IMG/VR virus record: IMGVR_UViG_3300048930_000252
Coordinates: 1 to 36,450 of that record
Length of the DNA stretch: 36,450 nt
Origin: a virus
Strand: one strand, 5' to 3'
Positions 1 to 8,332 of the stretch are shown here, piece by piece. A program made the translations under genes and the position numbers. Each line of letters begins with the position of its first letter. The stretch's first letter is position 1. The notes under the pieces are model-generated. The model searched no databases and was not told where the DNA came from. It was given only the letters and a program-made list of their open reading frames with translations.

Positions 1-1
1 T

Positions 2-26
2 ATCACCTTTCCCCTCATGTGAAAAA
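2..26. repeat. Terminal direct repeat, left copy
   Basis: These 25 bases are identical to the last 25 bases of the window (36426-36450). Base 1 (t) does not match base 36425 (g), so the match does not begin at the very first base. The simplest reading is assembly overlap of a circular or circularly permuted genome. A real short terminal repeat is the alternative. Confidence 0.8.
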
Positions 27-94
27 TTCTCATTGTTGTGAAATCGCCCTGCTGGGCACTTCTAAGCCTCTGTTTTTATTGGTGGGGTGTAACT

Positions 95-445
95 ATGCCC
101 AGTCGTAAAATAGGGGCTCAGGCGAAGGGAAATGGGCTTTTCTCGGGCAATCCGCCGGAAGCCCCACCAGTTGACCGCAAGCGCGAGCTTGACATCGAGG
201 ATCTCGAGGCGAAAGTCAGGGCGCGCCGGATCGCCAACGCCACCCGCGAGGGGGTTTTGGTCGGGGCAGCTGATGCGGCGGCGGCGGCGGCTGCGGCTTT
301 GGGCGGCGTCCTTGACGCGATGACTGCGGAGCTTGACGACCTGGCCCAGCAGCTCGGTTGCGGGGTCGGGGAGCGGCGGCGCATATTGGGAGACTGGATG
401 GTGCGCCATTGCGCCAGGCTAGAGGAGTCCTACCGTGAGCACTAG
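95..445 (+). CDS. Probable terminase small subunit
   Basis: 116 aa. It lies directly upstream of the GpA-type large terminase and overlaps it by 11 bp, which is the position of the small, DNA-recognising packaging subunit in lambda-like phages. I chose ATG 95 because a purine-rich GGTGGGG lies about 7 nt upstream; an in-frame GTG at 38 is the longer alternative. The protein is charged and helical, with an arginine-rich segment near residues 28-50 (RKRELDIEDLEAKVRARR), an alanine run near 60-70, and a second helical half ending in GERRRILGDWMVRH. The RKRELDIEDLEAK stretch is like that of several small terminase subunits. No clear winged-helix motif can be read by eye, so the call rests mainly on position, size and character. 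Confidence 0.6.
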   Translation: MPSRKIGAQAKGNGLFSGNPPEAPPVDRKRELDIEDLEAKVRARRIANATREGVLVGAADAAAAAAAALGGVLDAMTAELDDLAQQLGCGVGERRRILGDWMVRHCARLEESYREH

Positions 446-2477
446 ACAGGTCGGCAGATCTATCTGCAAATTTCCAGGCTGCGGGAAACCTGTGCATGGC
501 TCTGGAGTCTGCCTCGCGCATTACCACCAGGCACGCCGGTACTCTGAGAAATCCGGCATCGCCTTTGAGTCTGCGGTTGCGTCCATCCTCATGGATGGCG
601 ATAGCCTGGATGTCGGAGGTCACGAGGACTACTCGGATCTAGGCATGGGGGTTGATCGATACTCAGAGATGCTGCGCCGTGAGTTGCACGCGACCATGGC
701 GCGCAGGATGGGAGATGCTGACCCGCTGGAGTGGACTACCTCGCGCATAACACTGCCCCCGGGCGATGGGTGGCGCGGGGATCGGCGCATTCATTGGGAG
801 TTATTTCCGCTGTTCGCTGAGATCCTGCGGTGGTGGGCTGACCCATCGGTGCGAGAGCTTTGCATACTAACCGCCACGCAGTCAGGCAAGAGCACCATTG
901 TGATAGCTTCGCTGGCGATGTCTGCTAATTTGAGTGGAGGCAATACTTTACTCATGCTACCAAGCGAGGCAATAAGGGAGAAGTATCCACGCACAAAGCT
1001 GCTTCCATGCTATGAGGGCTCTGATGTTGGGTTTTCCAGGACGGAGCAGGACGGCCAGATAATGCGCTGGAAGAACGGCACCTATACATGGCTGGCTTTG
1101 GGCTCGGTGCCATCTACGATGGCCGACACCTCTGGCGTGGTGGCTGCAATCTGTGATGAATTTGATGAGAATCTGCCAGGGCTAAAGCATGACCCCTACC
1201 GGCTTGTGGGCGACCGCATCCGCAATGCGGGGAATCGCTCAAAGATGGCGACCGTAGGCACCCCCCGCCGCACGGACAAAGGCGGACTCCAAGCGCGCTA
1301 TAACCTCATGCGCTCCTACTCCCCAGAGATGCGGTGCCCTGAGTGTGGCGAGTACCAGCAGTTTGAGCTTGAGCACATCGGATGGCCCTCTGGCATGACC
1401 GCGACCGAAGTGTTAGAGCAGGTCGCTGGATGGGCTGCTTGCCCTGGGTGTGGCTCACAGTTGGGAGATGATAAGCACCGCGAGATGGCGCTGAGTGCGC
1501 GCTTTAAATGCCTGAACCCTGAGCGCCCGATGTCTCGCCGCAGCGCAAGAATACCTGGCTGGTGTACGCTGCAAACGAATTGGAGCAGAGCGGCTTATGA
1601 GTGGCTGAGCGTACAAGATGACCCCATTGCACAGATCGGCTTTTGGAACTCGGTAGCGGCCATTGCCCGCGATGTCGGAAGCGACACATCCTCAAAGATC
1701 GAGACCCGCTACGCCAACCGCAAGGCAGGCCACATGCGCGGCCACGCGCCCAAGGGTTCGCAACTGCTCACCTTTGGCTGTGATGTGGGTGTGCGTACTC
1801 TCTGGTGGTGGTGCTGGGCTTGGGGGTCGCAGGGGCGTGTAGCCATGGTGGACGCTGGCGGCCTGCCTTATGGCGATGAGGCGAGCCGGACTATTGAGGC
1901 GGCGCGGGATGAGTTGTACGAGATCACTAAAAAGCTATCCGGCTCTACCGGGTTGCCGTTCCGTGGTGGGATTATTGACTCGGGCGACCAAGCGACAACG
2001 GTCTACGATCTATGCGTGTCGTGGCCTGGTGGCGGGTGGTTGCCTGCGCACGGATCCACCAAGACGCCAAACCTCTGGAGACTAGACAAGGTTGACCCAC
2101 TGCGCAAGCACCGGGGGCGCTGGGGTAATCTGCAACTGATCGGTCACCACACGCACCGACTGCAAGACCGGCTAGAGCACGCACTTACCAGGGACTACTC
2201 CAAGCCGCAAGGCTGCGCCCTAGTTAGCGACACGACCGACACGGAGCTGCTGCACCTCAGAAGCTGCGTGCGTGTTGAGCATCTACGCACCACCACATGG
2301 GACAAGGCATACAAGGGCGCGCCCGATCACATGCGAGACGCCGCTTGCCTCGCTATGCTGGCTGGCATTGTCGGGGAGAATGATCGGCTTGAGGATGTGG
2401 CGGAGGTTGAGAAGCCTGCGCCGAAGCCTGCGCCAAGACCAGCAAAAGCCGCAAGGCAAGTGAGCGATCGGCTATGA
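435..2477 (+). CDS. Terminase large subunit, GpA family, with N-terminal zinc finger
   Basis: 680 aa. This is the ATPase/nuclease that cuts and pumps DNA into the prohead. Visible motifs: Walker A TATQSGKST (about 146-154), Walker B-like VVAAICDEFDE (about 235-245), and a zinc ribbon CPECG...CPGCG near 300-340 as in GpA proteins. The nuclease half carries GCDVG and GGIIDSGDQ, the GpA-type acidic motifs. The start is GTG 435, with AGAGGAG seven bases upstream, overlapping the upstream gene. Residues 11-35 form an extra Cys/His knuckle (C-x4-C-x9-C-x3-H, then YHQARRY) of the kind usually seen in small phage DNA-binding proteins. The full length is somewhat larger than lambda gpA (about 641 aa). 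Overlap with the next gene is ATGA. Confidence 0.93.
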   Translation: MSTRQVGRSICKFPGCGKPVHGSGVCLAHYHQARRYSEKSGIAFESAVASILMDGDSLDVGGHEDYSDLGMGVDRYSEMLRRELHATMARRMGDADPLEWTTSRITLPPGDGWRGDRRIHWELFPLFAEILRWWADPSVRELCILTATQSGKSTIVIASLAMSANLSGGNTLLMLPSEAIREKYPRTKLLPCYEGSDVGFSRTEQDGQIMRWKNGTYTWLALGSVPSTMADTSGVVAAICDEFDENLPGLKHDPYRLVGDRIRNAGNRSKMATVGTPRRTDKGGLQARYNLMRSYSPEMRCPECGEYQQFELEHIGWPSGMTATEVLEQVAGWAACPGCGSQLGDDKHREMALSARFKCLNPERPMSRRSARIPGWCTLQTNWSRAAYEWLSVQDDPIAQIGFWNSVAAIARDVGSDTSSKIETRYANRKAGHMRGHAPKGSQLLTFGCDVGVRTLWWWCWAWGSQGRVAMVDAGGLPYGDEASRTIEAARDELYEITKKLSGSTGLPFRGGIIDSGDQATTVYDLCVSWPGGGWLPAHGSTKTPNLWRLDKVDPLRKHRGRWGNLQLIGHHTHRLQDRLEHALTRDYSKPQGCALVSDTTDTELLHLRSCVRVEHLRTTTWDKAYKGAPDHMRDAACLAMLAGIVGENDRLEDVAEVEKPAPKPAPRPAKAARQVSDRL

Positions 2478-2647
2478 GCGGCACCAGGAGACTGACGGAT
2501 ATAGACGCAATGCAGATCAGAGATGCCTACCGGGATTCTGGGCTGACCCTCGGGCAGTTGGCGGAGCTTTACGGCGTCTCTCATGTTGCTATCTGGCGGG
2601 TAATCCACGAGCGTACCTACAAAAAGGACTATCCCACCCGGATGTGA
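2474..2647 (+). CDS. Small helix-turn-helix protein
   Basis: 57 aa, starting in an ATGA overlap with the terminase stop. The sequence reads LTLGQLAELYGVSHVAIWRVIHERTY, a textbook resolvase/Hin-type helix-turn-helix: LGQLAELYGVS is the first helix and turn, HVAIWRVIH the recognition helix. There is no catalytic domain. Small HTH proteins next to terminase genes may help in DNA recognition for packaging or act as local regulators; which applies here cannot be told from the sequence. Confidence 0.7.
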   Translation: MSGTRRLTDIDAMQIRDAYRDSGLTLGQLAELYGVSHVAIWRVIHERTYKKDYPTRM

Positions 2648-2699
2648 TTTTATCATTGAATATTCCGCGCTTGGGTTCTGGGGTGTCTATTTTGTACGC

Positions 2700-2948
2700 A
2701 TGAGCACACCAGGCCCATGGCGCATTTATGCAGATAAGCTTGCAGCCGGCATCCAAGCGATGTCTATGGATCAGGCGCGCAAGCTGACTATCAACGATGC
2801 CAACGGTGTGGGTCAAACCTTTTCATCGCTTGAGTCCATCATGAAGGCCTACCGCATGGCCGAAGAGATGGCGCAAAAAGAGGATGCCGCCGCAGCCCGC
2901 GCTTCTGGCGCGTGGGGCTCCATAAAATTAACGCGGAACGGCAACTAA
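2700..2948 (+). CDS. gpW-like head-tail joining protein
   Basis: 82 aa between terminase and portal, the place of gene W in lambda-like phages. The protein is a short alpha-plus-beta polypeptide with a predicted beta segment (KLTINDANGVGQTFSS), a helix (LESIMKAYRMAEEMAQKEDAAAA) and a basic C-terminus. The size is close to lambda gpW (68 aa), and the strand ITDANG-like followed by a helix of spaced acidic residues fits that family. No strong Shine-Dalgarno is visible directly before ATG 2700. The stop shares one base with the portal start (TAATG). The family assignment is by position and pattern only. Confidence 0.55.
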   Translation: MSTPGPWRIYADKLAAGIQAMSMDQARKLTINDANGVGQTFSSLESIMKAYRMAEEMAQKEDAAAARASGAWGSIKLTRNGN

Positions 2949-4432
2949 TGATGTACGATAATGATGTGTACAAGGCCGCTAAATTTCCGTTCAACCGCAT
3001 TCCCGCCAGTGCGCGTATAGATGAAAATGTTTATCTTGAGCGTTACGGTAGCTTGCAGCGCATGCAAGACCGGGCCAAGCACCTCGGGCGCAACAATGTA
3101 GCGGTCAAGGCTTTGCAACATGTTATGACCGACTATGTTGTCGGCAATGCTGGCCCGACCCCTATTGGTGGTAACGAGGATCACCGGGCCGCATGGTTCT
3201 CTTGGTCTCGTGGCTACTGCGATGTGCAGGGCCGCCGCAACTTGGCTCAGATCCTTCGCGAGATAGTGTCCGCGTGGGTGTTGGGCGACATCCTTCTAGT
3301 GCTGACCGCTGACGACACACTACCACAAAACGCTATTCAGCAGCGTGTCAGCCTAGTAGACTCTGCGCGTGTTCGCACCCCTGGGGATTTCAAAAAGGAC
3401 GCGGACGGCACAGCGCGCACCCCTGGGGGTAGTGCCGTTGTGTTGGGTGTAGAGTTCGCGAAGTCCGGGCGCGAGATCGCCTACTGGGTAGCGCCTCGCT
3501 CCACAAAAGCAGGCTCCGGATGGAAAGACTTTCAGCGCGTTCCCTGCTATGATCCCACTACTGGCCGCTTTGTTTCTCGCCTGCTTCGCCGTCCTGATGG
3601 CGAGAGCGCAACTGCTGTTCGCTCTATCCCTATGTTCGCGGCTTGTATGCCAGAGCTTGAGGACTTGGCGCACTGCGCTGATGCTGCGGTACAGATGGCT
3701 ATCACAAGAAGTAAGTTGGGCCTGATCATCGGCACCGAAGAGCCCGACAATGTGCGGCGCGCTTTGGGTAATGGCGATAGCTCTGATCCGTTGACCGGAG
3801 TAGATGTTGAGGGTCGTGTCATTCAGTACGGTGCCGTGAGTGATGGCGCTGCGATGATAATGCCCTCGGCGACCACCGTGCACACCGTCTCGCACACCGG
3901 CAATATTGACATGGTTCAATTGATGAATCAGCAATGGAGGCACATGGCCGCTGCTGTGGATGTGCCTTTTGAGATTTGGCTGAGTAACTTTACAGGCGTG
4001 AGTTTTTCCAGCGGTAAGTTGAGCTATGACAAGTTCTACCGCAAGATCCACTCTTGGGTAGAAGCTCTTTCCATGACTGAGAAGGATTTGTACAACGCCA
4101 TCACCCTAGAAGCAGACTTGCTTGCTGGGCGCGCTCCTATTGTGGTTGGCGCTATGCGCTGGGTTGGCCCTGCTATTCCTGATCCTGATCCGAGCAAGTC
4201 ATGGACGGCTGACATTAACAGCCGTGAGGCTGCTTTGGAGAATTCAAGCGCCATCGTTGCGCGCCGTCATGGAATGGACTATAAAGAATTTTTAGAGCAA
4301 CGCAAGTCCGATCAGGATTTTGAAAAACTGATCTTGGGCACCGTGTCTACCGCCAAGCCTGTCCCTGTGGTGAATGGGGAAAAGGATGAAGAAGATCGCG
4401 ATGAGAAAGACGAAAAGGAAGGTGCCGAATGA
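2948..4432 (+). CDS. Portal protein, lambda type
   Basis: 494 aa. It forms the dodecameric ring at the capsid vertex through which DNA enters. The sequence fits the lambda-type portal family: an N-terminal YGSLQRMQDRAKHLGRNNVAVKALQHVMTD segment, the conserved pattern of unpaired-helix portals, then HRAAWFSWSRGYCDVQGRRN and a later IWLSNFTGVSFSSGKLSYDKF segment (compare the NYSS/S-R-A-L motif of lambda portals). The acidic, lysine-rich C-terminus (EKDEEDRDEKDEKEGAE) is a low-complexity tail. I chose ATG 2948, which overlaps the upstream stop as TAATG; an in-frame ATG at 2912 would add 12 residues. ATGA overlap with the protease gene. Confidence 0.9.
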   Translation: MMYDNDVYKAAKFPFNRIPASARIDENVYLERYGSLQRMQDRAKHLGRNNVAVKALQHVMTDYVVGNAGPTPIGGNEDHRAAWFSWSRGYCDVQGRRNLAQILREIVSAWVLGDILLVLTADDTLPQNAIQQRVSLVDSARVRTPGDFKKDADGTARTPGGSAVVLGVEFAKSGREIAYWVAPRSTKAGSGWKDFQRVPCYDPTTGRFVSRLLRRPDGESATAVRSIPMFAACMPELEDLAHCADAAVQMAITRSKLGLIIGTEEPDNVRRALGNGDSSDPLTGVDVEGRVIQYGAVSDGAAMIMPSATTVHTVSHTGNIDMVQLMNQQWRHMAAAVDVPFEIWLSNFTGVSFSSGKLSYDKFYRKIHSWVEALSMTEKDLYNAITLEADLLAGRAPIVVGAMRWVGPAIPDPDPSKSWTADINSREAALENSSAIVARRHGMDYKEFLEQRKSDQDFEKLILGTVSTAKPVPVVNGEKDEEDRDEKDEKEGAE

Positions 4433-5253
4433 TTCGCTACGGCCATTTACTAAGCCTGTATCAGTCCAGCGTGTGGGCTATTGACCCGATGACGCTTGAG
4501 GCTTTTGGTCGTGGGCTGCACATGGCTATGCGTGGCGAGATTCGCGCCGCTGATCCCGTGCGTGTTGCCCCCGCTCCCGCAAGCGTTGGCGTTGCTGTGA
4601 TCCCTATGTTCGGCGCTATCGGCAAGTACATGTCGCAGATGGAGCTTGATTGCGTGGGAGGTTGCGACCTCAACCGCGTATCTGCCACACTGCGCGCCGC
4701 TATTGACAACCCCGAAGTGGACGCCGTGCTGTTGCACATAAACTCCCCTGGTGGCGTTGTTACCGGCACGCCTGAGTTTGCGTCACTGGTAAAAGAACTC
4801 TCCAAAAAGAAGCCTATCTATGCCTACACCGACCAGATGATGGCAAGCGCCGCCTATTGGATTGGTGCCGCCTGCAATGCTATCATCGCTTCCCCCTCTG
4901 CCTCTGTCGGCTCTATCGGCGTCTATATGGCTTTGGTGGATCAGTCGCGGTACTTGGATAAGAAGGGCATTGATGTACACCTGATCCGTGCCGGACGGCT
5001 TAAAGGACTTGGTATGCCAGGCACATGGAACGACGAGGCCGCTGCGCATTTGCAAGCGAGCGTAGACGAGGTCTATGAGAATTTCACAGGCTGGGTGCGT
5101 CAGATGCGTGGTAATATCGCGGATGACACCATGCAGGGCCAGACTTTTTCCGCAGTCCGGGCGCGTGAGCTTGGGCTGATTGATGATGTGATGAACAGCG
5201 TTGAGGATGTGCTTAGCGGCATCGCCTTGGCGCACAACCAGGAGGGAAGATGA
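4429..5253 (+). CDS. Head maturation protease, S49 (SppA-like)
   Basis: 274 aa. It cleaves scaffold and capsid parts during head maturation, like lambda gpC. The crotonase-like fold is readable: VDAVLLHINSPGGVVTG (100-113), then QMMASAAYWIGAA with the predicted nucleophile Ser140, then SPSASVGSIGVY. Predicted base Lys192 lies in RAGRLKGLG. Ser and Lys are the catalytic dyad of S49 peptidases. The C-terminal RARELGLIDDV is also family typical. Unlike lambda gpC, the scaffold is not nested inside this gene but is a separate downstream gene. Confidence 0.9.
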   Translation: MIRYGHLLSLYQSSVWAIDPMTLEAFGRGLHMAMRGEIRAADPVRVAPAPASVGVAVIPMFGAIGKYMSQMELDCVGGCDLNRVSATLRAAIDNPEVDAVLLHINSPGGVVTGTPEFASLVKELSKKKPIYAYTDQMMASAAYWIGAACNAIIASPSASVGSIGVYMALVDQSRYLDKKGIDVHLIRAGRLKGLGMPGTWNDEAAAHLQASVDEVYENFTGWVRQMRGNIADDTMQGQTFSAVRARELGLIDDVMNSVEDVLSGIALAHNQEGR

Positions 5254-5747
5254 ATATCTTCGCCGCACAAAAGCGCCTGGCAGACTTGGAGCGAGCGCTC
5301 ACGGCTGCTGGGCTTGATCCCGAAGCCTGCCTTTCTGGTGGGGTTCTTGAAACAATGAAGGCCAAGGAATCAGAGATTGAGACCGCCGCCGCTGAGCTAT
5401 TGGCTGAGCAAGAGAAGCGCGCAGAGGATGCCGAGGCTGCGAAGGCTTTAGCTGAGTCCGCCGTGACCGCTATGCAGGCCGAGCTTGAGAAGGCAAAGGC
5501 TGATCTTGCCACTGCGCAGGAGCAGGCTAAAGAGTCCGCAGATCTCGCCGCTGCCACCGCTATCGAGTCGCTTGCTGCGATCCGTGGGGCGCAAGCTCCT
5601 GTGGTTGATGCGCAGGCAAATACAGAAGAGCAGTCCTTGCGCAAGCAATGGCTGGCTATCTCAGATCCGTTTGAGCGCGCCAAGTTTTTCGCACAACACA
5701 AGGCCGACATCAAGGCTGAAATCACCAACAAACAAGGGAGGGCCTAA
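5250..5747 (+). CDS. Probable capsid scaffolding protein
   Basis: 165 aa, between protease and major capsid protein, with ATGA and TAATG overlaps on its two sides. The middle (about residues 35-115) is an alanine/glutamate-rich coiled coil (KESEIETAAAELLAEQEKRAEDAEAAKA). A short C-terminal part with FERAKFFAQHKADIKAEI follows, as expected of a scaffold whose basic C-terminus contacts capsid protein. Position and composition support the call; scaffolds are too divergent to recognise by motif. Confidence 0.7.
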   Translation: MNIFAAQKRLADLERALTAAGLDPEACLSGGVLETMKAKESEIETAAAELLAEQEKRAEDAEAAKALAESAVTAMQAELEKAKADLATAQEQAKESADLAAATAIESLAAIRGAQAPVVDAQANTEEQSLRKQWLAISDPFERAKFFAQHKADIKAEITNKQGRA

Positions 5748-6901
5748 TGGCTACTTTCAACAATTCCGATCTCAAGGAGCACTCTGGCTTAGCCATTGAA
5801 GCTGCCTCAAAAATTCTGGCTCCGGTTGGTGCTTTCGCCAAGCGGGTGGTAACTGATCAGACCCACAAGGTCGGTCAGCAAATCATGGTGGATGTGGTGA
5901 GTGCTGCAAGCGCGGCCACCACATTTGACGAATCCAGCAACAACTACGGCACGGACAACGGCGCAGTGAGCACCGCGAAGCCCGTGACCCTGAGCAAGCC
6001 CATCAAAAGCACCTTCTCCATCGGCTTTGATGAGATGGGCTACGCGATGCGCCGCATGGGGACTGAGCCCAGTATTCTGGATCAGTTCTTCAAGACCCAC
6101 ACCGAGAGTGTGGCGATTGCTGCCATGAACAAAATTCAGGCGCAGATCCAGTTGCTCAACTTCGGTACTGGTATTAATGTCGGCGCATCCTCTGCGTTTG
6201 ATGTTGATCAGATGATTGATGTTCGCAAGGATTTCCGCAGTGCCTCCGGTGCAAATCGTTTTTGGGCCGTACTCAATGACGACTACTACGCCGCCCTGCT
6301 CAAGGATCTCAAGGTTCCCGGCGATGTCGGATTCCGTGATTCCTTGATCAATGGTTCTGTTCCCGGCATCGTTGGTTTTGAGCAGATCATTGAGACCAAC
6401 ATCTTGACCGCGAACTCTGAGAGCCGCGTTGGATTCGTGACTGACCAGACTGGTCTTGTTGTCGCTAACTACCTCATGGCACCCACCGATGAGGCGTTGG
6501 TTAACTTTGAAATGGCTGTTGATCCTTTGACCGGCTTGGTCATGGGTTACTCCTACTTCATGGACAAAGAGACCGAGCGCGTGTTCTTCACCGTTCGCAC
6601 TTCTTTGGATGTGGGCATTGGCCGCGTTGAAGGCTTGAAGTTGCTGGTATCTGCTGCGACCACCGTAGCGACCCCGACCTTCACTCCTGGTGCCGGTGCG
6701 TACTCTGAGGCCGTAGCGATCGCCACCGCCACCGCTGGCGCAACGATCTACTACACGATCAACGGCGACACCCCCACGACCGCCTCCACCTTGTACACCG
6801 GCCCCGTCACTCTGGCGGCCAGCGCGACCATCAAGGCGATCGCAGTCAAGAACGGTTACACCAACAGCGCCGTCGGCTCTGCTGCTTATGTTGTGAGCTA
6901 A
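5747..6901 (+). CDS. Major capsid protein with C-terminal Ig-like domain
   Basis: 384 aa. It is the main shell protein by position (after protease and scaffold, before a strong terminator) and by character. Residues 1 to about 302 are a capsid-like core (NNYGTDNG, STFSIGFDEMGYAMRRMG, FWAVLNDDYYAALLKDLKV, VGFVTDQTGLVVANYLM). From about 308 a separate domain follows: PTFTPGAGAYSEAVAIA, then GATIYYTINGDTPTTAS, TLYTGPVTLAASATIKAIAVKNGYTNS. This matches the chitobiase C-terminal (CHB_HEX_C/Fn3-associated) pattern seen in surface proteins. It is probably displayed on the capsid exterior as a built-in decoration that could bind carbohydrate. The two parts are in one open frame. Confidence 0.88.
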   Translation: MATFNNSDLKEHSGLAIEAASKILAPVGAFAKRVVTDQTHKVGQQIMVDVVSAASAATTFDESSNNYGTDNGAVSTAKPVTLSKPIKSTFSIGFDEMGYAMRRMGTEPSILDQFFKTHTESVAIAAMNKIQAQIQLLNFGTGINVGASSAFDVDQMIDVRKDFRSASGANRFWAVLNDDYYAALLKDLKVPGDVGFRDSLINGSVPGIVGFEQIIETNILTANSESRVGFVTDQTGLVVANYLMAPTDEALVNFEMAVDPLTGLVMGYSYFMDKETERVFFTVRTSLDVGIGRVEGLKLLVSAATTVATPTFTPGAGAYSEAVAIATATAGATIYYTINGDTPTTASTLYTGPVTLAASATIKAIAVKNGYTNSAVGSAAYVVS

Positions 6902-6907
6902 CCTCCT

Positions 6908-6936
6908 GCCGGGGGAGAACATCCCCCGGCTTTTTT
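6908..6936 (+). terminator. Rho-independent terminator after the capsid gene
   Basis: A perfect 8-bp stem GCCGGGGG/CCCCCGGC with a 7-nt loop (AGAACAT) is followed by six T. It starts six bases after the capsid stop codon. It would end or reduce transcription after the abundant capsid message. Confidence 0.93.
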
Positions 6937-6961
6937 CTCACTTTCACTTTAGGATTTTACT

Positions 6962-7246
6962 ATGAGCAAGCGTCAACATTTGATTGCGAAAAAGGCTGGA
7001 TCCCTTGTGGTGCTTACCCCGCCTGCTGACACCTTGGATGTGATCCGCTGGGCAAAGGGCGAGTACAACCGCCTGCGCGTTCTGCCTGACATGGGCGGGT
7101 ATTCTGAGCTGCACCTGAGCGAGACTTTCAAATTCTCGCAGTGCGAGCAACCTGCTATTGAGACCGAGCAGAAGACCGAGCAGAAGCCCGAGCAGAAGCT
7201 CGCACCCGCCAAGCCTGCCCGCAAGACCTCTCCTTTCGGAGTCTAA
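6962..7246 (+). CDS. Hypothetical protein, head-tail region
   Basis: 94 aa, the first gene after the capsid terminator, with TTAGGA about 8 nt before ATG 6962. The N-terminal 55 residues look folded (SLVVLTPPADTLDVIRWAKGEYNRLRVLPDMGGYSELHL). The C-terminus is a low-complexity linker with threefold TEQK/PEQK repeats followed by an alanine/lysine/proline-rich tail. Its place suggests a head completion or connector role, but I do not recognise a family. Confidence 0.65.
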   Translation: MSKRQHLIAKKAGSLVVLTPPADTLDVIRWAKGEYNRLRVLPDMGGYSELHLSETFKFSQCEQPAIETEQKTEQKPEQKLAPAKPARKTSPFGV

Positions 7247-7250
7247 AGCA

Positions 7251-7826
7251 ATGGGAGTGAAAAGCAACTTTGTGCAATGGCGCGGCCAAGTCAAGAAAGA
7301 CTTGGCGGCTATGTCTATGGGCCGTGATGAGGCTGTGCGCAAGTTGCTTTCGCTCATTGTTACTGAGGTTCGGCAAGATGGCTTTATCTCTTCCGCTGGT
7401 GCATACAACCCGCACAGAAAGCAATACAACCCATTCCCGGGCGCAACCATTCCTCGACGCCGTGGCGGTGGGAATATTTACCACCATTCCAAATTTGTGA
7501 ACCGCACGGGCGACCTAAAGCGCGGCTTCGCCGACCTCCGCTGGACTGGCAACACTGCAAGCAACGGCACCGACTTGCGCGCAGAGGTAACGGGATCTGG
7601 AAAGGGTGAGCTTGAGGTGATCGGCTACTCTGAGCGCATCCTACGATACCACCCTGTCAACCGCAAGACCGTGCATGTAATCGGTACAGGATCCGCGTCT
7701 CGCTCTGCTCGCTCTGATCGCGGCATAGTGCAGCGCGCAAGCCGCAAGGTATCCAGGGGATGGGCGGTGATGACAAAGAAAGCCATAGATGCCGGATTCC
7801 GCAAAGCTGGCGGAGGTATCCGATGA
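7251..7826 (+). CDS. Probable tail completion / minor tail protein
   Basis: 191 aa. ATG 7251 was chosen over an in-frame upstream start at 7158 because the upstream gene ends at 7246 and CGGAG precedes ATG 7251 at a sensible distance. The N-terminus is a helix (VKKDLAAMSMGRDEAVRKLLSLIVTEV), and the middle is glycine/basic rich (YHHSKFVNRTGDLKRGFADLRW), recalling neck or tail-completion proteins of the HK97 gp10 / lambda Z type that sit between connector and tail terminator. The RTGDLKRGF pattern (join, then R-T/S-G-x-L-x-x-S/G) is typical of that group. ATGA overlap with the next gene. Confidence 0.55.
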   Translation: MGVKSNFVQWRGQVKKDLAAMSMGRDEAVRKLLSLIVTEVRQDGFISSAGAYNPHRKQYNPFPGATIPRRRGGGNIYHHSKFVNRTGDLKRGFADLRWTGNTASNGTDLRAEVTGSGKGELEVIGYSERILRYHPVNRKTVHVIGTGSASRSARSDRGIVQRASRKVSRGWAVMTKKAIDAGFRKAGGGIR

Positions 7827-8332
7827 GTATCGCCAAGACCGCTCTAATCGGCAAAGATCTGCAAGACGCCATCATGCAGATCGCGACACCTTTTGACCTC
7901 ACAGGCGCACGCTTCCGCTTCGCATTGGGCGAGGATGAGACGCCTTCCGACCTCGCACCCTCTGAGCCTGTGGTTACGCTGTGGCTATCCACACCAGCCG
8001 CTGAGCAAGAGGCGATCACCATGACCTCGATGAGTGTGGGTGTTATTATTGGCCTTGCATTCAAAACGCTTCTAAATGATCCCGAGGATGTGAGCAGCTA
8101 CGACAATTTTTGCGAACGGCACAACGCGGCGGAAGCGGTGTTTGATGCCGTGCACCTACACCAATTGCTTGTGCAGGATGGCGAGACGGAGGCCCAAGCC
8201 TATCTCGTTGATGGGACTTTACAGCAAACTATCGGGAGTCTATCGGGTGTGCAGGAGATGGTGACTACTATCTCTACCCGGTTCTCCCTGCGCTATGAGA
8301 AATTTACCATAACCCAAGAGGTGACACCATGA
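7823..8332 (+). CDS. Probable tail terminator-like protein
   Basis: 169 aa. The start ATG 7823 overlaps the previous stop (ATGA) and is preceded by GGAGG. The gene order (completion protein, this gene, tail tube) matches where lambda U / tail terminator proteins lie, and the size is similar to U (131 aa). Readable content is mixed alpha/beta with no diagnostic motif: IATPFDLTGARFRFALGEDE, LLNDPEDVSSYDNFCERHNAAEAVFDAVHLHQLL. A function in closing the tail tube is an inference from position. Confidence 0.45.
   Translation: MSIAKTALIGKDLQDAIMQIATPFDLTGARFRFALGEDETPSDLAPSEPVVTLWLSTPAAEQEAITMTSMSVGVIIGLAFKTLLNDPEDVSSYDNFCERHNAAEAVFDAVHLHQLLVQDGETEAQAYLVDGTLQQTIGSLSGVQEMVTTISTRFSLRYEKFTITQEVTP

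Noticed and set aside
5807-6922. 371-residue open frame on the minus strand across the capsid gene
   Set aside because: No Shine-Dalgarno, histidine/glycine-rich low quality sequence, and it mirrors codon bias of the strongly supported capsid gene.
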